A program made the position numbers and the translations under genes. Positions 47,519 to 58,059 of a DNA stretch of 64,000 nucleotides are shown in pieces (positions within the stretch are counted from its first letter, which is position 1; each line of letters begins with the position of its first letter). The notes beneath the pieces are model-generated. The model ran no database searches. It was not told the origin of the DNA and saw only the letters and a program-made list of their open reading frames with translations. The stretch spans positions 15,027,001-15,091,000 of the forward strand of contig PUFA01000007.1 of assembly GCA_003508835.1 (NCBI GenBank), in the 5' to 3' direction. Origin of the DNA: Eonycteris spelaea (Eukaryota > Chordata > Mammalia > Chiroptera > Pteropodidae).

Positions 47519-47769
47519 TCACTGTGTCCTTTTCTTTTTCATCTCTCCTTCACTTCCTTCCTTCCTTCCTCCCTCCCTTCCTTCCTCCCTCTCTCCCTCC
47601 CTTCCTCCTCTACTTTCCTTCATTTCCTTTTATCCTCCTTTCTTCCTTTTCCCCTTTTTCCCTTTCCTCTTCCATTCCCTTTATTTCTGTCTTCTCTCCT
47701 CTCCCTTCCCCTCCCTTCCCCTTCCTCCCCCTCCTTTCCTCTCCCTTCCCCTGCCTTTCCCTTCCCGTG
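47519..47769. repeat. Pyrimidine-rich (TTCC)n/(CTTCC)n tract
   Basis: About 250 bases are almost pure C/T on the + strand, dominated by ttcc and ccct units. The Ser/Pro/Phe-rich open frames across it on the + strand and the Gly/Arg/Glu-rich one on the minus strand are composition artefacts. Confidence 0.92.
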
Positions 47770-47989
47770 TCTCAGAACACCCCTACGATTTTGCTGGCTT
47801 TGACCAAGGAACACTAAGGCCTACTTTGAATGTCTGACTAATCCAACACTGGGACTCATCTATTGAAATCCCTACAGTTCTCCATAATATTTAAATTAAA
47901 AAAAAAAAATTACCCAGTCTTGTACTTTGTCAATACCTCTGAAAAATAGCTTTCTCTTTGTGGGTTAGTGTGAATCTGATTGAATTTCT

Positions 47990-48225
47990 AGAGCAATGTT
48001 TCTCAGACTTTAATGGCCATGGAAATCCCCTAGGGAACTTGTTAATATACAGATTCTGATCCAACGAGTGTGGGGTAGAAACTGATATTATTCTAACAAG
48101 CTCCCTGATGATATTCCTTAGAAAAGTAGACTCTCAGATCTCACCCTAGATATGCTGAGTCAAAATATACGCTTTAGTAAGATTCATGGGCGATGCATAT
48201 AAAAGTTTAAGAAGCACTGGTCTAG
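47990..48225 (+). repeat. MER5-like hAT fossil
   Basis: The order aatgtttctcagactttaat, ggaaatcccctagggaactt, gttaatatacagattctgat and taagaagcactggtc is that of a MER5A/MER20-type hAT-Charlie element, with both outer ends visible. Confidence 0.68.
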
Positions 48226-48452
48226 ATCAGGGTTACTCAAGTCTTAGCTCTATTAACATTTTGGTCCTCATAGTTCTTCGTCATAGGGGCTGTCCTGCAC
48301 ATTGTAGAAGGTTTAGCAGCATCTTTCACTACTACTCACTAGATGCCAATAGCACTGCTCTTTTAATTATGACAAGCAAAAAATTTCTCCAGAAGTTGAT
48401 GAGTGTGCCCTGAGGTACAAAAGTGACCCCAGTTGAGAACTGGTGGTCTGAA
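48226..48452 (+). repeat. hAT-type DNA transposon fossil
   Basis: Blocks agggttactcaagtcttagc, ctattaacattttggtcctc, gggctgtcctgcacattgta, gtttagcagcatctttcact, actagatgccaatagcactg and ccccagttgagaactggtg match a common nonautonomous hAT repeat. It abuts the previous fossil with no gap. Confidence 0.72.
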
Positions 48453-48659
48453 TCCATCATTTTGTCTCATATTTCTGTTTCTGAGCCATTTGGAGATATT
48501 TTAAATGAGATAACCAAGTGTTAATCTCATTTGAAATCAAGTTGTCTGCCCATGGTTTCCCAAGCTGCTGTACATCAGACTCATTGTGGGGAGATTTGCA
48601 AATTCTGACTCACTAACATTGGGGAGAAGCTTAGAAATCTATTTTTATTTTTTAAAAAT

Positions 48660-48850
48660 AAAAGTAGTAATTTAGATTTATGTAATCTGTGCCAGGCACT
48701 GTTCTAGGAGCTTTACATGTATTAACTCATTTAATTTTTATAAAACCCTGTAAGGTAGATATAAGTATTATCTCTATTTTACAAATGAGGAAATCAAGCC
48801 ACAGAGTAACTTCTTAAAATTTCAGAGCTAGTACTGAAAACTGATGGGAG
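48660..48850 (+). repeat. MIR SINE
   Basis: Clear MIR order: gccaggcactgttctaggag, ctttacatgtattaactcat, aaccctgtaaggtagatata, tttacaaatgaggaaatcaa and gccacagagtaac. Confidence 0.88.
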
Positions 48851-49279
48851 AAGGTGGGGTCTGTCTACAGGGTTGGCCCTTGGGTGCTGGTGGCCTGGGA
48901 CGGCTGGTATGGGTATTGCATAGCCCAACTCGCTCACCCTCTGGATAGTTATCCATTTTAATACTTGAAAGGTTGGGCCACTGCCATTTTGCTTATGCCA
49001 AAAATTACTGAATTCTTCATTTCATCTGTGCATAAAAACATAGTTTGCCATTTAGGGCATTTTGATCTATTTTTCCCAGAAATCTGATTGAACCAATTGA
49101 CTTCTTATGCCCCTCTGGTACCCATTGCTCCTCAAAGTGCTTGGCTTCTATTTGATAAAAGCTTACATCTTGAGTTTCCAAATAAAATAGAGGGGAAACA
49201 GAAATAATATGTACTTTCTAGTGACACTTTATGAATGAAGAAACAGAATAAAGATCTAGGGTTTAAATGATTAACATTA

Positions 49280-49515
49280 GTGTTATTGACACATTTAGTT
49301 TATTACAAATAAAGTGACTCATTTAGTCTCTCCAACAACCCCATGGGTAGGTACTTCTATTATTAGCGTGTTACAGATGGGAAAATTGAGGAACAGAGAG
49401 GTTGCGTTACTTGCCCAAAGTCACACAGCTGGCAAGTGGTAGAGCTAAGATTTTAACTCAGGTGCTTTGGCTCCAGAGTCTGTACTCTGAACCACTCTTA
49501 CTGGCTTTTGGTTGG
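49280..49515 (+). repeat. MIR SINE
   Basis: The best-preserved sense MIR: caacaaccccatgggtaggt, ttacagatgggaaaattgag, gaacagagaggttgcgttac, ttgcccaaagtcacacagct, ggctccagagtctgtactct and gaaccactctta. Confidence 0.93.
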
Positions 49516-49599
49516 GATTATATCAACTCACTATGGTGTTGGAGATAGCCCTCTGCTGACCAGAGCTTGTCATTTTCTATGTCCTTAAAAAAAAAAATA

Positions 49600-50880
49600 A
49601 TAATAATAATAAAAAAGTAGGAGCAAAGGATGATTAATAAACGCTCTAAGTTTGATTGGCAAGAGTTTTCAGTACTGGACTCCATGGAGGTGTGGGAAGT
49701 GTATGCTGTAAAGGTTCCTTAATCATGAAGCTATTAGGCAAATGTGGTTGATAATTGCTCATGGTGCCATAATGTTGCCCTTCTGTAATATTTCCATATC
49801 AGAGGGGGGTTGATTGGAGTGACTCAGGAGTCAATTTAAGGGTCTGTGGAAATGCTAGTGTAGAGATTCGGGACCAGGGAAGCCTTTCAGAATCCCCATT
49901 TGCAACAGAGGCGGCTGTGCCTACTGCTACATAAGGCTCTTATTTGTCGCTCAGCAGAGGGCACCAATCCTCTTTATGGAAGTGAATATTGCAAGTGAAC
50001 AGGTTTTTTTTCCCCCTAGAAAACTGGAGATGAATAAGCACGGCTAGCAGTTTTTCCTCCCCACTGCTCTCTCATTCTAAGAGCTGCTAGCGATCTTGTC
50101 CTCATCTGGACTAAAAGACGTAGCTCCCAACTTTACTGAAAGGAAGAACAATCACGTTTTCATCATTCCTCTTGACCTCTTCTGAGTATTCAGAAGGAAT
50201 TCTGGCCAAGGGTTCCAGGCACCATGAATGTCGCTGCGGCTGCAGGCCCATCACAAATCCACAAAGTGTCCCATTGTGCCCCACAGCCTGGAGCTCTTTT
50301 TGGTGAAAAGTGTGATCTCCTTTGAAGAAGTGTTTCAAATCTCTGCTGAGTTGAGATATTTTGAAAAACCTAGTCTTTTAGAATCCTCATTTGAAACATA
50401 AAAAAGATGAAAATCAATTACTTCGCACATGAAAAAATTCCTCATATGGTTAATCTACCTTTACACAATTTCTTGATTATGTTTGGAAGTAAATTGCCTT
50501 GATTATACCTTGGATGGAAAGGAATGTCTTTTAATTAATTTGAAACATGCTGTAGTGATGCTGATTTGTACCACAGAGTGAAATTGGGTTGAAAGCAACA
50601 AGTTTCTCTGACAAGAATGAGCTACAGTGAGTTTTCATTTTATTTTTGGCTGAATGGTCAACTCAGAGCTCTGCTTTCTTAAAGGGACAAACTGAAGAAT
50701 CTGCACCTTATTTGGAAGTCAGGCTTTTGGTAGGACTACAATTTGTGAGAGCATTTCGCCAACTTTTTAGGGAAAAAACAACAACAACAAAACAAATTAC
50801 CAAGTTTGTAAACTGAAAAAGACATTGGCAACTACAAAGCTTAGAACTTTGATAATTTAGAGAAGAATTATAAACAATAT
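49600..50880. other. Non-coding stretch with a repeat-free patch
   Basis: A repeat-free patch at 49860-50340 contains a 75-codon reverse-strand frame (50111-50338) with no repeat signature and no family I recognise. It may be conserved non-coding sequence. The remainder is unassigned. Confidence 0.35.
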
Positions 50881-50884
50881 CCAT

Positions 50885-51070
50885 GGCTACTCTTTATTGA
50901 GAGTAGTGTCTCTTTTCATTTTAACTCACTTTCAGCTGAGGAAACTTTACAGCGAGGTTAAGTGACCCGACCTAGGTCACATTATTGGTTAATGGCTAAG
51001 CCTTGTTTTAAAACCAGATCGACTTGATTCCAAATCTATGCTCTTAATTGTTCAAGTCTTAGGTTCTTAG
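50885..51070 (+). repeat. MIR SINE
   Basis: Blocks cagctgaggaaactttacag, cgaggttaagtgacccgacc, taggtcacattattggttaa and tccaaatctatgctcttaat are MIR-like. Confidence 0.75.
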
Positions 51071-51581
51071 GAATCTGAAGGCTTCTTGTGTGATTAGTGG
51101 TAAGTGCTGCATTGCTAAAATTAATCTCAATTTAAGTAGAGTAAATAACAAAATATACTTTATACGTTTTATATGGTGTTTAGTGTAATAGGTCGTGCTG
51201 TGAGTTTTAATGTGGGGATTTAGATACCAAATAGCCTCCAGTTTCTTTTGCTCATAGTTATCTTAGTCTGACCCCATTTGAATTTAGGGCTGATAAAAGA
51301 TTTAATGCAATAAAAAGTACTAATCTTTGTTATGAGGCCATTATTCATTGATGACATTCTTCAAATTTAAGTAGAAATATGAGATATTTATTTATAGGTT
51401 TTAAAGTACATTGTGTAATTAAAAATGATAAATTTAATATGCTCAATGAGCAAATCTCTGAATATTTTGCTGATAGAAATATAATAGATAATGTGGATGG
51501 TAGGGTGGTGGATTTATATGATATCAAAAAGATATATTTCTTTACTTTTTGTATCCTTACTACTTGGAAATCACATGAAAA

Positions 51582-51620
51582 GTGTGTGTGTGTGTGTGTG
51601 TGTGTGTGTTGTGTGTGTGT
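51582..51620. repeat. (TG)n microsatellite
   Basis: About 19 tg units with one interruption. The overlapping open frames on both strands are artefacts. Confidence 0.93.
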
Positions 51621-52059
51621 ATTCTTCTTAACAGAAGAGCTATAGTTCAAAAAAGGTCTTAATTTCATCTGGGAAAATCTTCATCAGTGACAGGACGCCT
51701 GAAGATATAGGTGTGTGATGAAGCCAGATGTTTACTATATTTTGGGACATATTCAAAAGATGCTAAACATCTTCCAAAACCTATAATTGATTAACACATA
51801 GATTATATAATCCTAATTTTCAAATGGAGAAACCAAGGCCTATAATAATCAATCAGTTGTGTTAAAGATTATCTGGAATATTCTAGAATTATCACTCCTT
51901 CCTGATATTTAATTCTCCCCCCCTTTTTTTTAAATCTAAGATACCTAGCATTCACATAGATTTAATTCTTACATTAATTCCGTGGCATAATATCACAAAT
52001 ATAGTAAGTATTCAATATGGAAAACTTGCAGCATATAAAAACCACACAGGAAAAACAAA

Positions 52060-52620
52060 ACCTCCTGCCAACCCATAAATCATCTCCAGAAAGGCAGAAG
52101 AGGAAGAAAATAGTTTTATTATTGAGTAAGTATTAAACCAGAATGCGATGTGCATTACAGGCTAAGAGATTACAAAGACAGAAAGAAATCTTTCCACAGT
52201 CAAGGAGATACAACCCATTACATACATGTTCTCGAGATAACCTATAACTATCCACAAGTAAGTACTTGACAGTACTATTTGCCACACATAGTTCATCCTA
52301 AACTCAGCTGGTAATAGGAATAGCCATCTCTGTTTGCTTAATTGCTTTATCCAAAGGAAAAGTAAATTTCTCCTATCTTTATGACGGGAAGTAGGTTTGC
52401 TATAAGGCCTGAGAAAGTGAGGCCCCTATCCTCCCGTGACACTGTGACAAAGAGGCCCTATCGTTCTTGATGTCTACTTTTCAAAGAGATGGCTCTCGGA
52501 TCCTTGAGGAAAACATTTTTTGGGTTATGAAATTGGCAAGAGCCTATGTGAAACAGAAAAATTTTTTTTAACCTCCATGGCTGAAAGTATTTTTAAAAGA
52601 AAATGTTTATTAGGCCACTG
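52060..52620 (-). other. Possible antisense LTR, unassigned
   Basis: On the minus strand a poly(A)-signal-like caataataaaactattttct is followed by tgatttatgggttggcagga, as in an LTR R-U5 region. The rest of the stretch is complex sequence with no open frame. I cannot find TG/CA borders or a target duplication, so this remains a suspicion. Confidence 0.25.
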
Positions 52621-52625
52621 CTAGC

Positions 52626-52648
52626 AAAAAAAAAAAAAAAAAAAAAAA
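52626..52648. repeat. Poly-A tract
   Basis: A run of 23 A. It could be the tail of a sense-strand retroposon, but no body is recognised immediately upstream. Confidence 0.9.
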
Positions 52649-53254
52649 GACAAGCGTGTTCGGCATCCTAGAGTTTTGCAAGTGTTTTTGCGCATCAGGT
52701 GGGAGGGAGAAAATGTAAGCTGTTCAGAAAGAATTTCTGTTAGCTATAGACAAAGGGGATGGGAGAGGATGCGACTGGGCTCCTTCTGGGATAGCAGAGA
52801 CCAAGGAAGAAGTGTTTGCTCCCTTGGGTAAGTGTGGGTGAGTGCAGAAAGTTCATGTGTAAATAAAAAGGGGAGACTCCTGGGGTTTGAAGTCAACCGG
52901 CTATTCTCCCCTTAGAATAATTGTGGAAATAGCCACCTGGAAATTAATATTAAATTCCAATATACACAGGAGTGTAAGCAGTCTTTGGTCAGAGCTGGCC
53001 CACAGGTTCTCACAGCCTAACTGTCCTGTCTCTTTCTCTCTGTAATTTTACTTTAGAACACCTCAAAGTTTTTCTTTTGCCGCTTACTCAGGTTTTAAAA
53101 AGATTTACATACATTTCAAGGAGGCAGAGAAAGAGCTTAGAAGTGACTAGTTTTCAAAGTAAATTCTCTTACAAAAAGGGAGTGGTGGAAGGTCTCTTCA
53201 TTTTCTTTGCTCGGGAGGATTATATTTTTTCCTTATTTTTAATTTGTATTTACC

Positions 53255-53420
53255 CTTACATCAACAGCATCAGCATTACCTAGGAACTGTATTTAGGGAT
53301 TTAAATTCTCATATCCCAGCCCAGACCTGCTGGACCAGAAACACTGGGCCCAGCAATCTATTTCCCAGGTGATGCTGATGCTCCCTAAAGCAGAAGTTTT
53401 GCAGAGGACCGTTGACAGCA
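53255..53420 (-). repeat. MER5A-like hAT fossil
   Basis: On the + strand: atcagcattacctaggaact, gatttaaattctcatatccc, gcccagacctgctggaccag, aaacactgggcccagcaatc and ccaggtgatgctgatgctcc. This is the reverse complement of MER5A. Confidence 0.75.
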
Positions 53421-54244
53421 GTCCATGCGAAAGGATTTGGGGATGGCGAAGGATTTCATTTTACTTGCATTAATAGTTATCTGCATTTACATTAGAGAGG
53501 CAGTCAGTCACCTGCTCGGCTAGCATATGTTACCCTCAATTAATTGGAAAGAAATTAAGAGAGCTGACATAAAGATATTAGTTAAACTTCAGTTTAGCCA
53601 AGATTGTCAAATCCGAATGACTTGCATAAGAGAGCAGAACAAAAGCAAAAGCGTGATGTATATTGAAAAAGCACACCAACATTTATGTTCATTTGTCTCT
53701 GGAGTGCATTTTCTAATTTAATATATGGAAAGTTGTCTGATTATCTGGCAAATCACACAATACCTGAATTAAGCAAAGCCATAGAAGAGGCAAGGGAAGG
53801 GAGACGATTGCACAATTTTCTCACATGCACCCTTTGACTTCAACTGGCCGTTTGCTGGGACCAAATCCATCAGCGTTTCTAAATTTTGGATGCCAATTAG
53901 AATCATCTAAAGATATATTTAAAACCAAAATTGCAGGGGAGGCTCTGAGAGCGGTGGGCGAGGTGGGAACAAGGAGTTCTTTTGGGCATGAGCTCCCGCC
54001 TTCCCAGCAGAGCCTGGCCTGCCATGAACAGCAAAAATGAGAACTTTGGAGACTCCTTGAAGTTCTAGGCATGGGGAATGAAGTGGGTTATTTGGAACAG
54101 TTTGGAACTTTCTCATTTAAGAAATCTGCCCTGAGAAAACAGCTCATATGCTTCAAATTTGACCCATCTTTGAAAGGCAGCCCTAATAAATTTGATTCTT
54201 GTGGCCACTGAGACAAATAGCATTCATGATGCAACCAGCCTGCT

Positions 54245-54710
54245 TTTAGAAAGTCCTCTTAAAGCAAAGCTGGTAGAATTTGATTTTTTTAGGAGCTCCT
54301 ATTTTTCCTGTGGCAGGCCGTCCCTGTATGTCCTGAGGATGGGGCCCGGGCAATAGTCCCCACATGAGGACATGCTGCAGTATAGCCAGGTGGAACTGGA
54401 TGCTGCAGGTAAAGTCCCACAGAGAACATGGAATAGAAAACAGGTATGAGCAGCTCCAGGTGAAATGCCTGGTGATGGGAAAATCAAGCATGTGTTTGAA
54501 GAGATCATAACCCAGGTGACCAAGGAGGCTCAGAAACAGATGGAGCTTGACAAAATCGAACTCCAGAAGGCTTTGAAAGAAAAAGCTCAACTTACTACAG
54601 ACATGAACCCCATGGATAAGTCTGTCTCTGATCTTTTCAAGGAATTGAAAAAACAGAAGAAGGTGATTGAAGTCTATCCCGAGAATGAAGAATCACTAAA
54701 GCAGTGACAA
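54245..54710 (+). pseudogene. TACC3: TACC3 processed pseudogene, main fragment
   Basis: The fragment runs through exon sequence of TACC3 without introns. AKLVEFDF is followed by a frameshift, a degraded linker, then LLQYSQVELDAAGK (in another frame) and QLQVKC. The coiled-coil part is ITQVTKEAQKQMELDKIELQ, then KALKEKAQLTTD, SVSDLFKELKKQKKVIEVY and NEESLK. TACC3 is the transforming acidic coiled-coil protein that works with XMAP215-type polymerases on the spindle. This copy starts in the middle of the C-terminal TACC domain region, has frameshifts and stops (for example a TGA near 54333), and no promoter. The open frame at 54465-54707 is its best-preserved part and is not a real gene. Confidence 0.85.
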
Positions 54711-54758
54711 GCGGAAAATTCTGAGATGTTCTGAATTAGAATTACAGCGGCCAGAGAG

Positions 54759-55302
54759 TGAGAGACAGAGACAGAACAGTTAGCCTGTTCATAGCTGTGG
54801 ACCAGCTCTCGCAGAAGACTGTTCTCACACCCGTGTATCTGTTGGAACTTTGGGTTAATTTCTAGGTGGCTATTTCCAGAGATTATCCCAGCCCAGCAGC
54901 ATCCAATGCCAGGAGCCCACTTCTTGTTTACACGTGGGCTTTCCAGACGGCTGCTTATAGCCAACCCATAGGAGTGAACACTTTTTGCAGAATCCCAGTG
55001 CTGGCCCCACTTCACTTTCTCCCACCCCTTTGCCTATAGCTAATGTAAATTTTTTTTTTTCAGATAGCTTATATCTTTCCTCCCCCTTCCTCCTAATCAA
55101 TGTATAAAAATGCTTGCAAACTCTGAGATAATGGACATCTTGTCTTTCCTACCTAGACATGCTGCTGGTGGTTTAAACTCCATGCTCCAAGACCAGGTAT
55201 TATTGCTGTTGTTGTTATTGTTGTTGTTGCTAGCAATGGTCTAATAAATGCTTTCTTTTAAAAAGACTTTGACCTGTGGAGGTTAAAACTTTTTGTTTAA
55301 CA
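54759..55302 (+). mobile_element. Possible solo LTR between TACC3 fragments
   Basis: The segment begins TG and ends CA. It has a TATA-like gtataaaaatgc at about 55103 and a poly(A) signal aataaatgctttc at about 55243, in the spacing expected of an LTR U3-R. No matching target duplication was found and no internal retroviral region is present, so the call is tentative. Confidence 0.33.
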
Positions 55303-55309
55303 GTGATGT

Positions 55310-55840
55310 GCTGATGACTTCATATTAAGAATCAAAAAGGGCTTCTTTGTAATTACATGAGAAGCCAGCATGCCCGGCTTAGGGATTCTGGGGGCTCCAG
55401 GTGATCCTCTGTTTCCTGCTGCTGAAATAGTCACCCAGGTGGCTATAGTGACATTAGTGGCCATGATGGTTAGGGCCAAGTGGGACTGGGGCAGCTCTGG
55501 CTTCTTCCGGAACTTGCAGGTTGTATCCCAAGGTTCATTCTGGAAGGATGTCGCAAAGACCCAGAAAACAGAGAGTGACAGCAGACTCCACTGGCAAGAT
55601 CCATGCCTGAGGGACAGGCAGGCAGCCTTTCCAACTAAACCACTGGGGTGACAGGCAAGCAAGAGGATAAACTTCAACTCTTATTCTTAAGGGCTTCTCT
55701 GAGTCACCCCACACTGTGGGCCACAACCTTGTCACTGAGACCTCCTGCAAAGCTCTGTGTGCCCCAACACCCTTCTCATTGTCCTTTAGACTTGGGGGGG
55801 GGTTTGTTCTAGAAAAGCCAAATCTGGATTATTAAAACAG
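55310..55840. other. Unassigned GC-richer stretch
   Basis: This stretch contains overlapping open frames on both strands (55370-55651 plus, 55297-55677 minus) and no repeat I can name. The balanced composition suggests it came from an inserted transcript or LTR-related sequence, but no protein is recognised. Confidence 0.3.
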
Positions 55841-55842
55841 AC

Positions 55843-55844
<2 letters not shown>

Positions 55845-55880
<36 letters not shown>

Positions 55881-55895
55881 TCACACTCACACTCA
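55845..55895. repeat. (CA)n/(CACT)n microsatellite
   Basis: About sixteen ca units, then imperfect cact units. Confidence 0.93.
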
Positions 55896-56028
55896 AAAAG
55901 GAAGGCCAGAAATACCAAATGCCAAGGCTTGCCCAGCAGAAACACGTCAACCTAGCATGTGAGGAAATCGCTGAGGTGTGGAGGAGCTGGCTTTCCAGGT
56001 GAGCCTGATAAAGGAGCAGATGTGGGTC

Positions 56029-56456
56029 TGTCTTAGTCCAGGTGCTATAACAATGTACCATAGACTTAGTAGCTCATGAGCAACAGGAGTTTATTTCTCC
56101 CCGTTCTGGAGGCGGGAAGTCCGAGATCAGGGTGCCAGCATGGCCAGAATCTGGTGAGGGCCTCTTCTCAGTTGCACGCTGCTGACTTCTCGTTGTAGCC
56201 TCCCATGGCGCAGAGGGCACAGGGAGGAAGCAAGTGTTCTCGTGATGCTTAGAAGAGCACTGACCCCATCCATAAAGCTTGCGTTCTCCATACCTCCTCT
56301 AATTCCAATTACCTTCCAAATGCTGCATGAGCAGCTCCAGGTGAAATGCTTGGGGCTGAGAAAATCAAGGATGGGCTTCACCATTACCATCACATTGTGC
56401 GGTAGGGTTTTAACCTATAAAATTTGAGGGGAACAGGAACCTTGAGCCCATGATAG
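56029..56456 (-). mobile_element. MaLR-type LTR, antisense, interrupted by TACC3 sequence
   Basis: On the + strand it reads tgtcttagtccaggtgctat, aacaatgtaccatagactta, caacaggagtttatttctcc, ccgttctggaggcgggaagt, ccgagatcagggtgccagca and ggtgagggcctcttctcagt. This is the reverse complement of an MST/MLT1-type LTR like the one at 491-857. The far end (accatcacattg, gggttttaacctataaaatt) resumes after the 56327-56374 TACC3 snippet. Confidence 0.78.
56327..56374 (+). pseudogene. TACC3: TACC3 snippet inside a MaLR-type LTR
   Basis: About 48 bases (atgagcagctccaggtgaaa then tgcttggggctgagaaaatc) match the TACC3 stretch at 54446-54495, with the first 23 bases identical. It interrupts the MaLR-type LTR sequence between accttccaaatg and cttcaccattaccatcac. 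It is closer to the expected ELGK-type reading than the first copy, so it is a second, independent sample of TACC3 sequence. Confidence 0.72.
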
Positions 56457-56466
56457 TATTCATTTG

Positions 56467-56560
56467 CTGGAGAAGGTCATTGAGCAGAAGACTAAAGAAA
56501 ACCAGGAAAATCTGTGATGACCTGATTTCAGGGTGGAAAACAGTGTAGATTTCACTGTTG
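56467..56560 (+). pseudogene. TACC3: TACC3 pseudogene, C-terminal end
   Basis: The segment reads LEKVIEQKTKENQE, then after a frameshift ICDDLIS, which is the extreme C-terminus of TACC3 (LEKTVEQKTKENEEL..ICDDLIS). Sequence further on to the CT repeat is probably TACC3 3' UTR. It is separated from the 56327 snippet by about 90 bases of LTR. Confidence 0.78.
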
Positions 56561-56606
56561 TCTGTCCATCTGTCCTTGTGACCTTGTCTGTAAGCAGGTT
56601 TCTGGT

Positions 56607-56608
<2 letters not shown>

Positions 56609-56662
<54 letters not shown>
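56609..56662. repeat. (CT)n microsatellite
   Basis: About 27 ct units, downstream of the TACC3 C-terminal fragment. Confidence 0.95.
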
Positions 56663-56667
<5 letters not shown>

Positions 56668-56699
56668 CCTTTTGGTACAAAACTAAGTGACCCTCAAAA

Positions 56700-58000
56700 A
56701 TAAAACTACAGAAAATTAAGTATAAGATATTTTGACTTCTGAATGTTACACTTTTTCATGCTCTATTTGCCTTATTAAATGTTGATGCTAATCTTTAAAA
56801 AAGGAATGAAGAAAAAAAGACACACACACAATCCAGAGTAACTACTAGCAGTATTTAGTTCTGTCCTTTTGTCTTCTCTCTATGAAAGTTGACTTAAAAA
56901 AAAAACAACACCTACCATTCTCTTAAGAGGTCTCACTGAAATTAAAGTAAAAATCATTCGATGTGAAATTTATTTTTCAGTGGACTATATTTCACGTATA
57001 GAAGACTACACAGGACATTTTGTGTCGTATTTGATTAGTAGCTGTTTGCTTTGTGAAGCCTGATGTGACCCATGAAGTAATCAAAATAATTATGGGCACA
57101 AATTGCGTATGCAAAATTGAGACCTAGCAGGTGTCCCCACGTACTTGGTTTACGCCCCAGAGACTGCTGGTTCCTGACAATAGGGTTGTCAAGTGTGCAG
57201 CCCCTTGCTTGCTTTCTCTTTGCTTCAGTGCTTTTCTTCCAAGCAGCAGAGAGATTAAAAAATAAATAAATAAAGCACCTCACAGTAGCAGAGGAGCAGG
57301 GAAATCGGGAGTTGGGAGAGTGCCTTTCGAAATGCCAACTAGAGCATTTATTGCTTCTACCACACATTTGTTACAGTCAGGTCTTACCATTTATTACTAT
57401 TCAAGAGTCTCTCTTGCGATCACACTGATGTCTTGAGTTTTTCCTGTAGTACTTATGTCACTTGTGTTTTTCCTATAGTACTTTCTCTAATGTTGAGCAT
57501 GAAGCAGGTACTCTCTGAGTGACCGAAGGGCTGTGGTAGCACAGAGGGAGGGGACTTGGAAATTACTTTCATTTTGTAATTTCCTACATACCTCTTAGGA
57601 TGGTTAAAGGAGATGCAAAGAGAAAGAGTTAATATTCCAGGTTTGTTAAAGTAGTATTTTTTGATTCTGCAGTAAGATAAGATGTTTGTCAAGAGAGGAA
57701 AAGATACCCAGAACTCTTTTTAATGCTGCCCCCAACATATCAAAGGGGGCCTCATTGGAGTAAAACACGGAACTTTCTTGACTATAGAGGTTCCTCCCTC
57801 CACCTAGGACAGGTAGGGCATAAGACTTGATATCCAGTGAAAGATAATTTGTACAGGAAATGGGAAATCCACAGTCTACCCCTTCTGGCATCGGGTAGGC
57901 ATGGGGGAGATCTGGGAGAAGAGGAGAGAAAGAAGGAAAGTAAGGAAGGAATGAGACACAAGGTTTTGATCTCACTTCTTCAGGGACTGCCCCTGGCATG
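56700..58000. other. Non-coding stretch without a recognised gene
   Basis: Open frames of 110 and 117 codons on the minus strand (57035-57367 and 57646-57999) have no recognised motif. No clear mobile element was assigned. Confidence 0.35.
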
Positions 58001-58002
58001 GG

Positions 58003-58051
58003 AAAAGAGAAGAGAGGAGAGGAGAGGAGAGGAGAGAGAGAGGAGAGGAGA
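58003..58051. repeat. (GAGAG)n purine-rich repeat
   Basis: Imperfect gagga/gagag units, all purine on the + strand. Confidence 0.9.
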
Positions 58052-58059
58052 TGTGTAAT

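Noticed and set aside
47490..47837. Ser/Pro/Phe-rich proteins encoded on both strands
   Set aside because: They are translations of a pyrimidine-rich simple repeat.
54465..54707. A small coiled-coil protein gene
   Set aside because: The frame is an in-frame remnant of a TACC3 retrocopy. Frameshifts and stops lie upstream and the C-terminus is missing.
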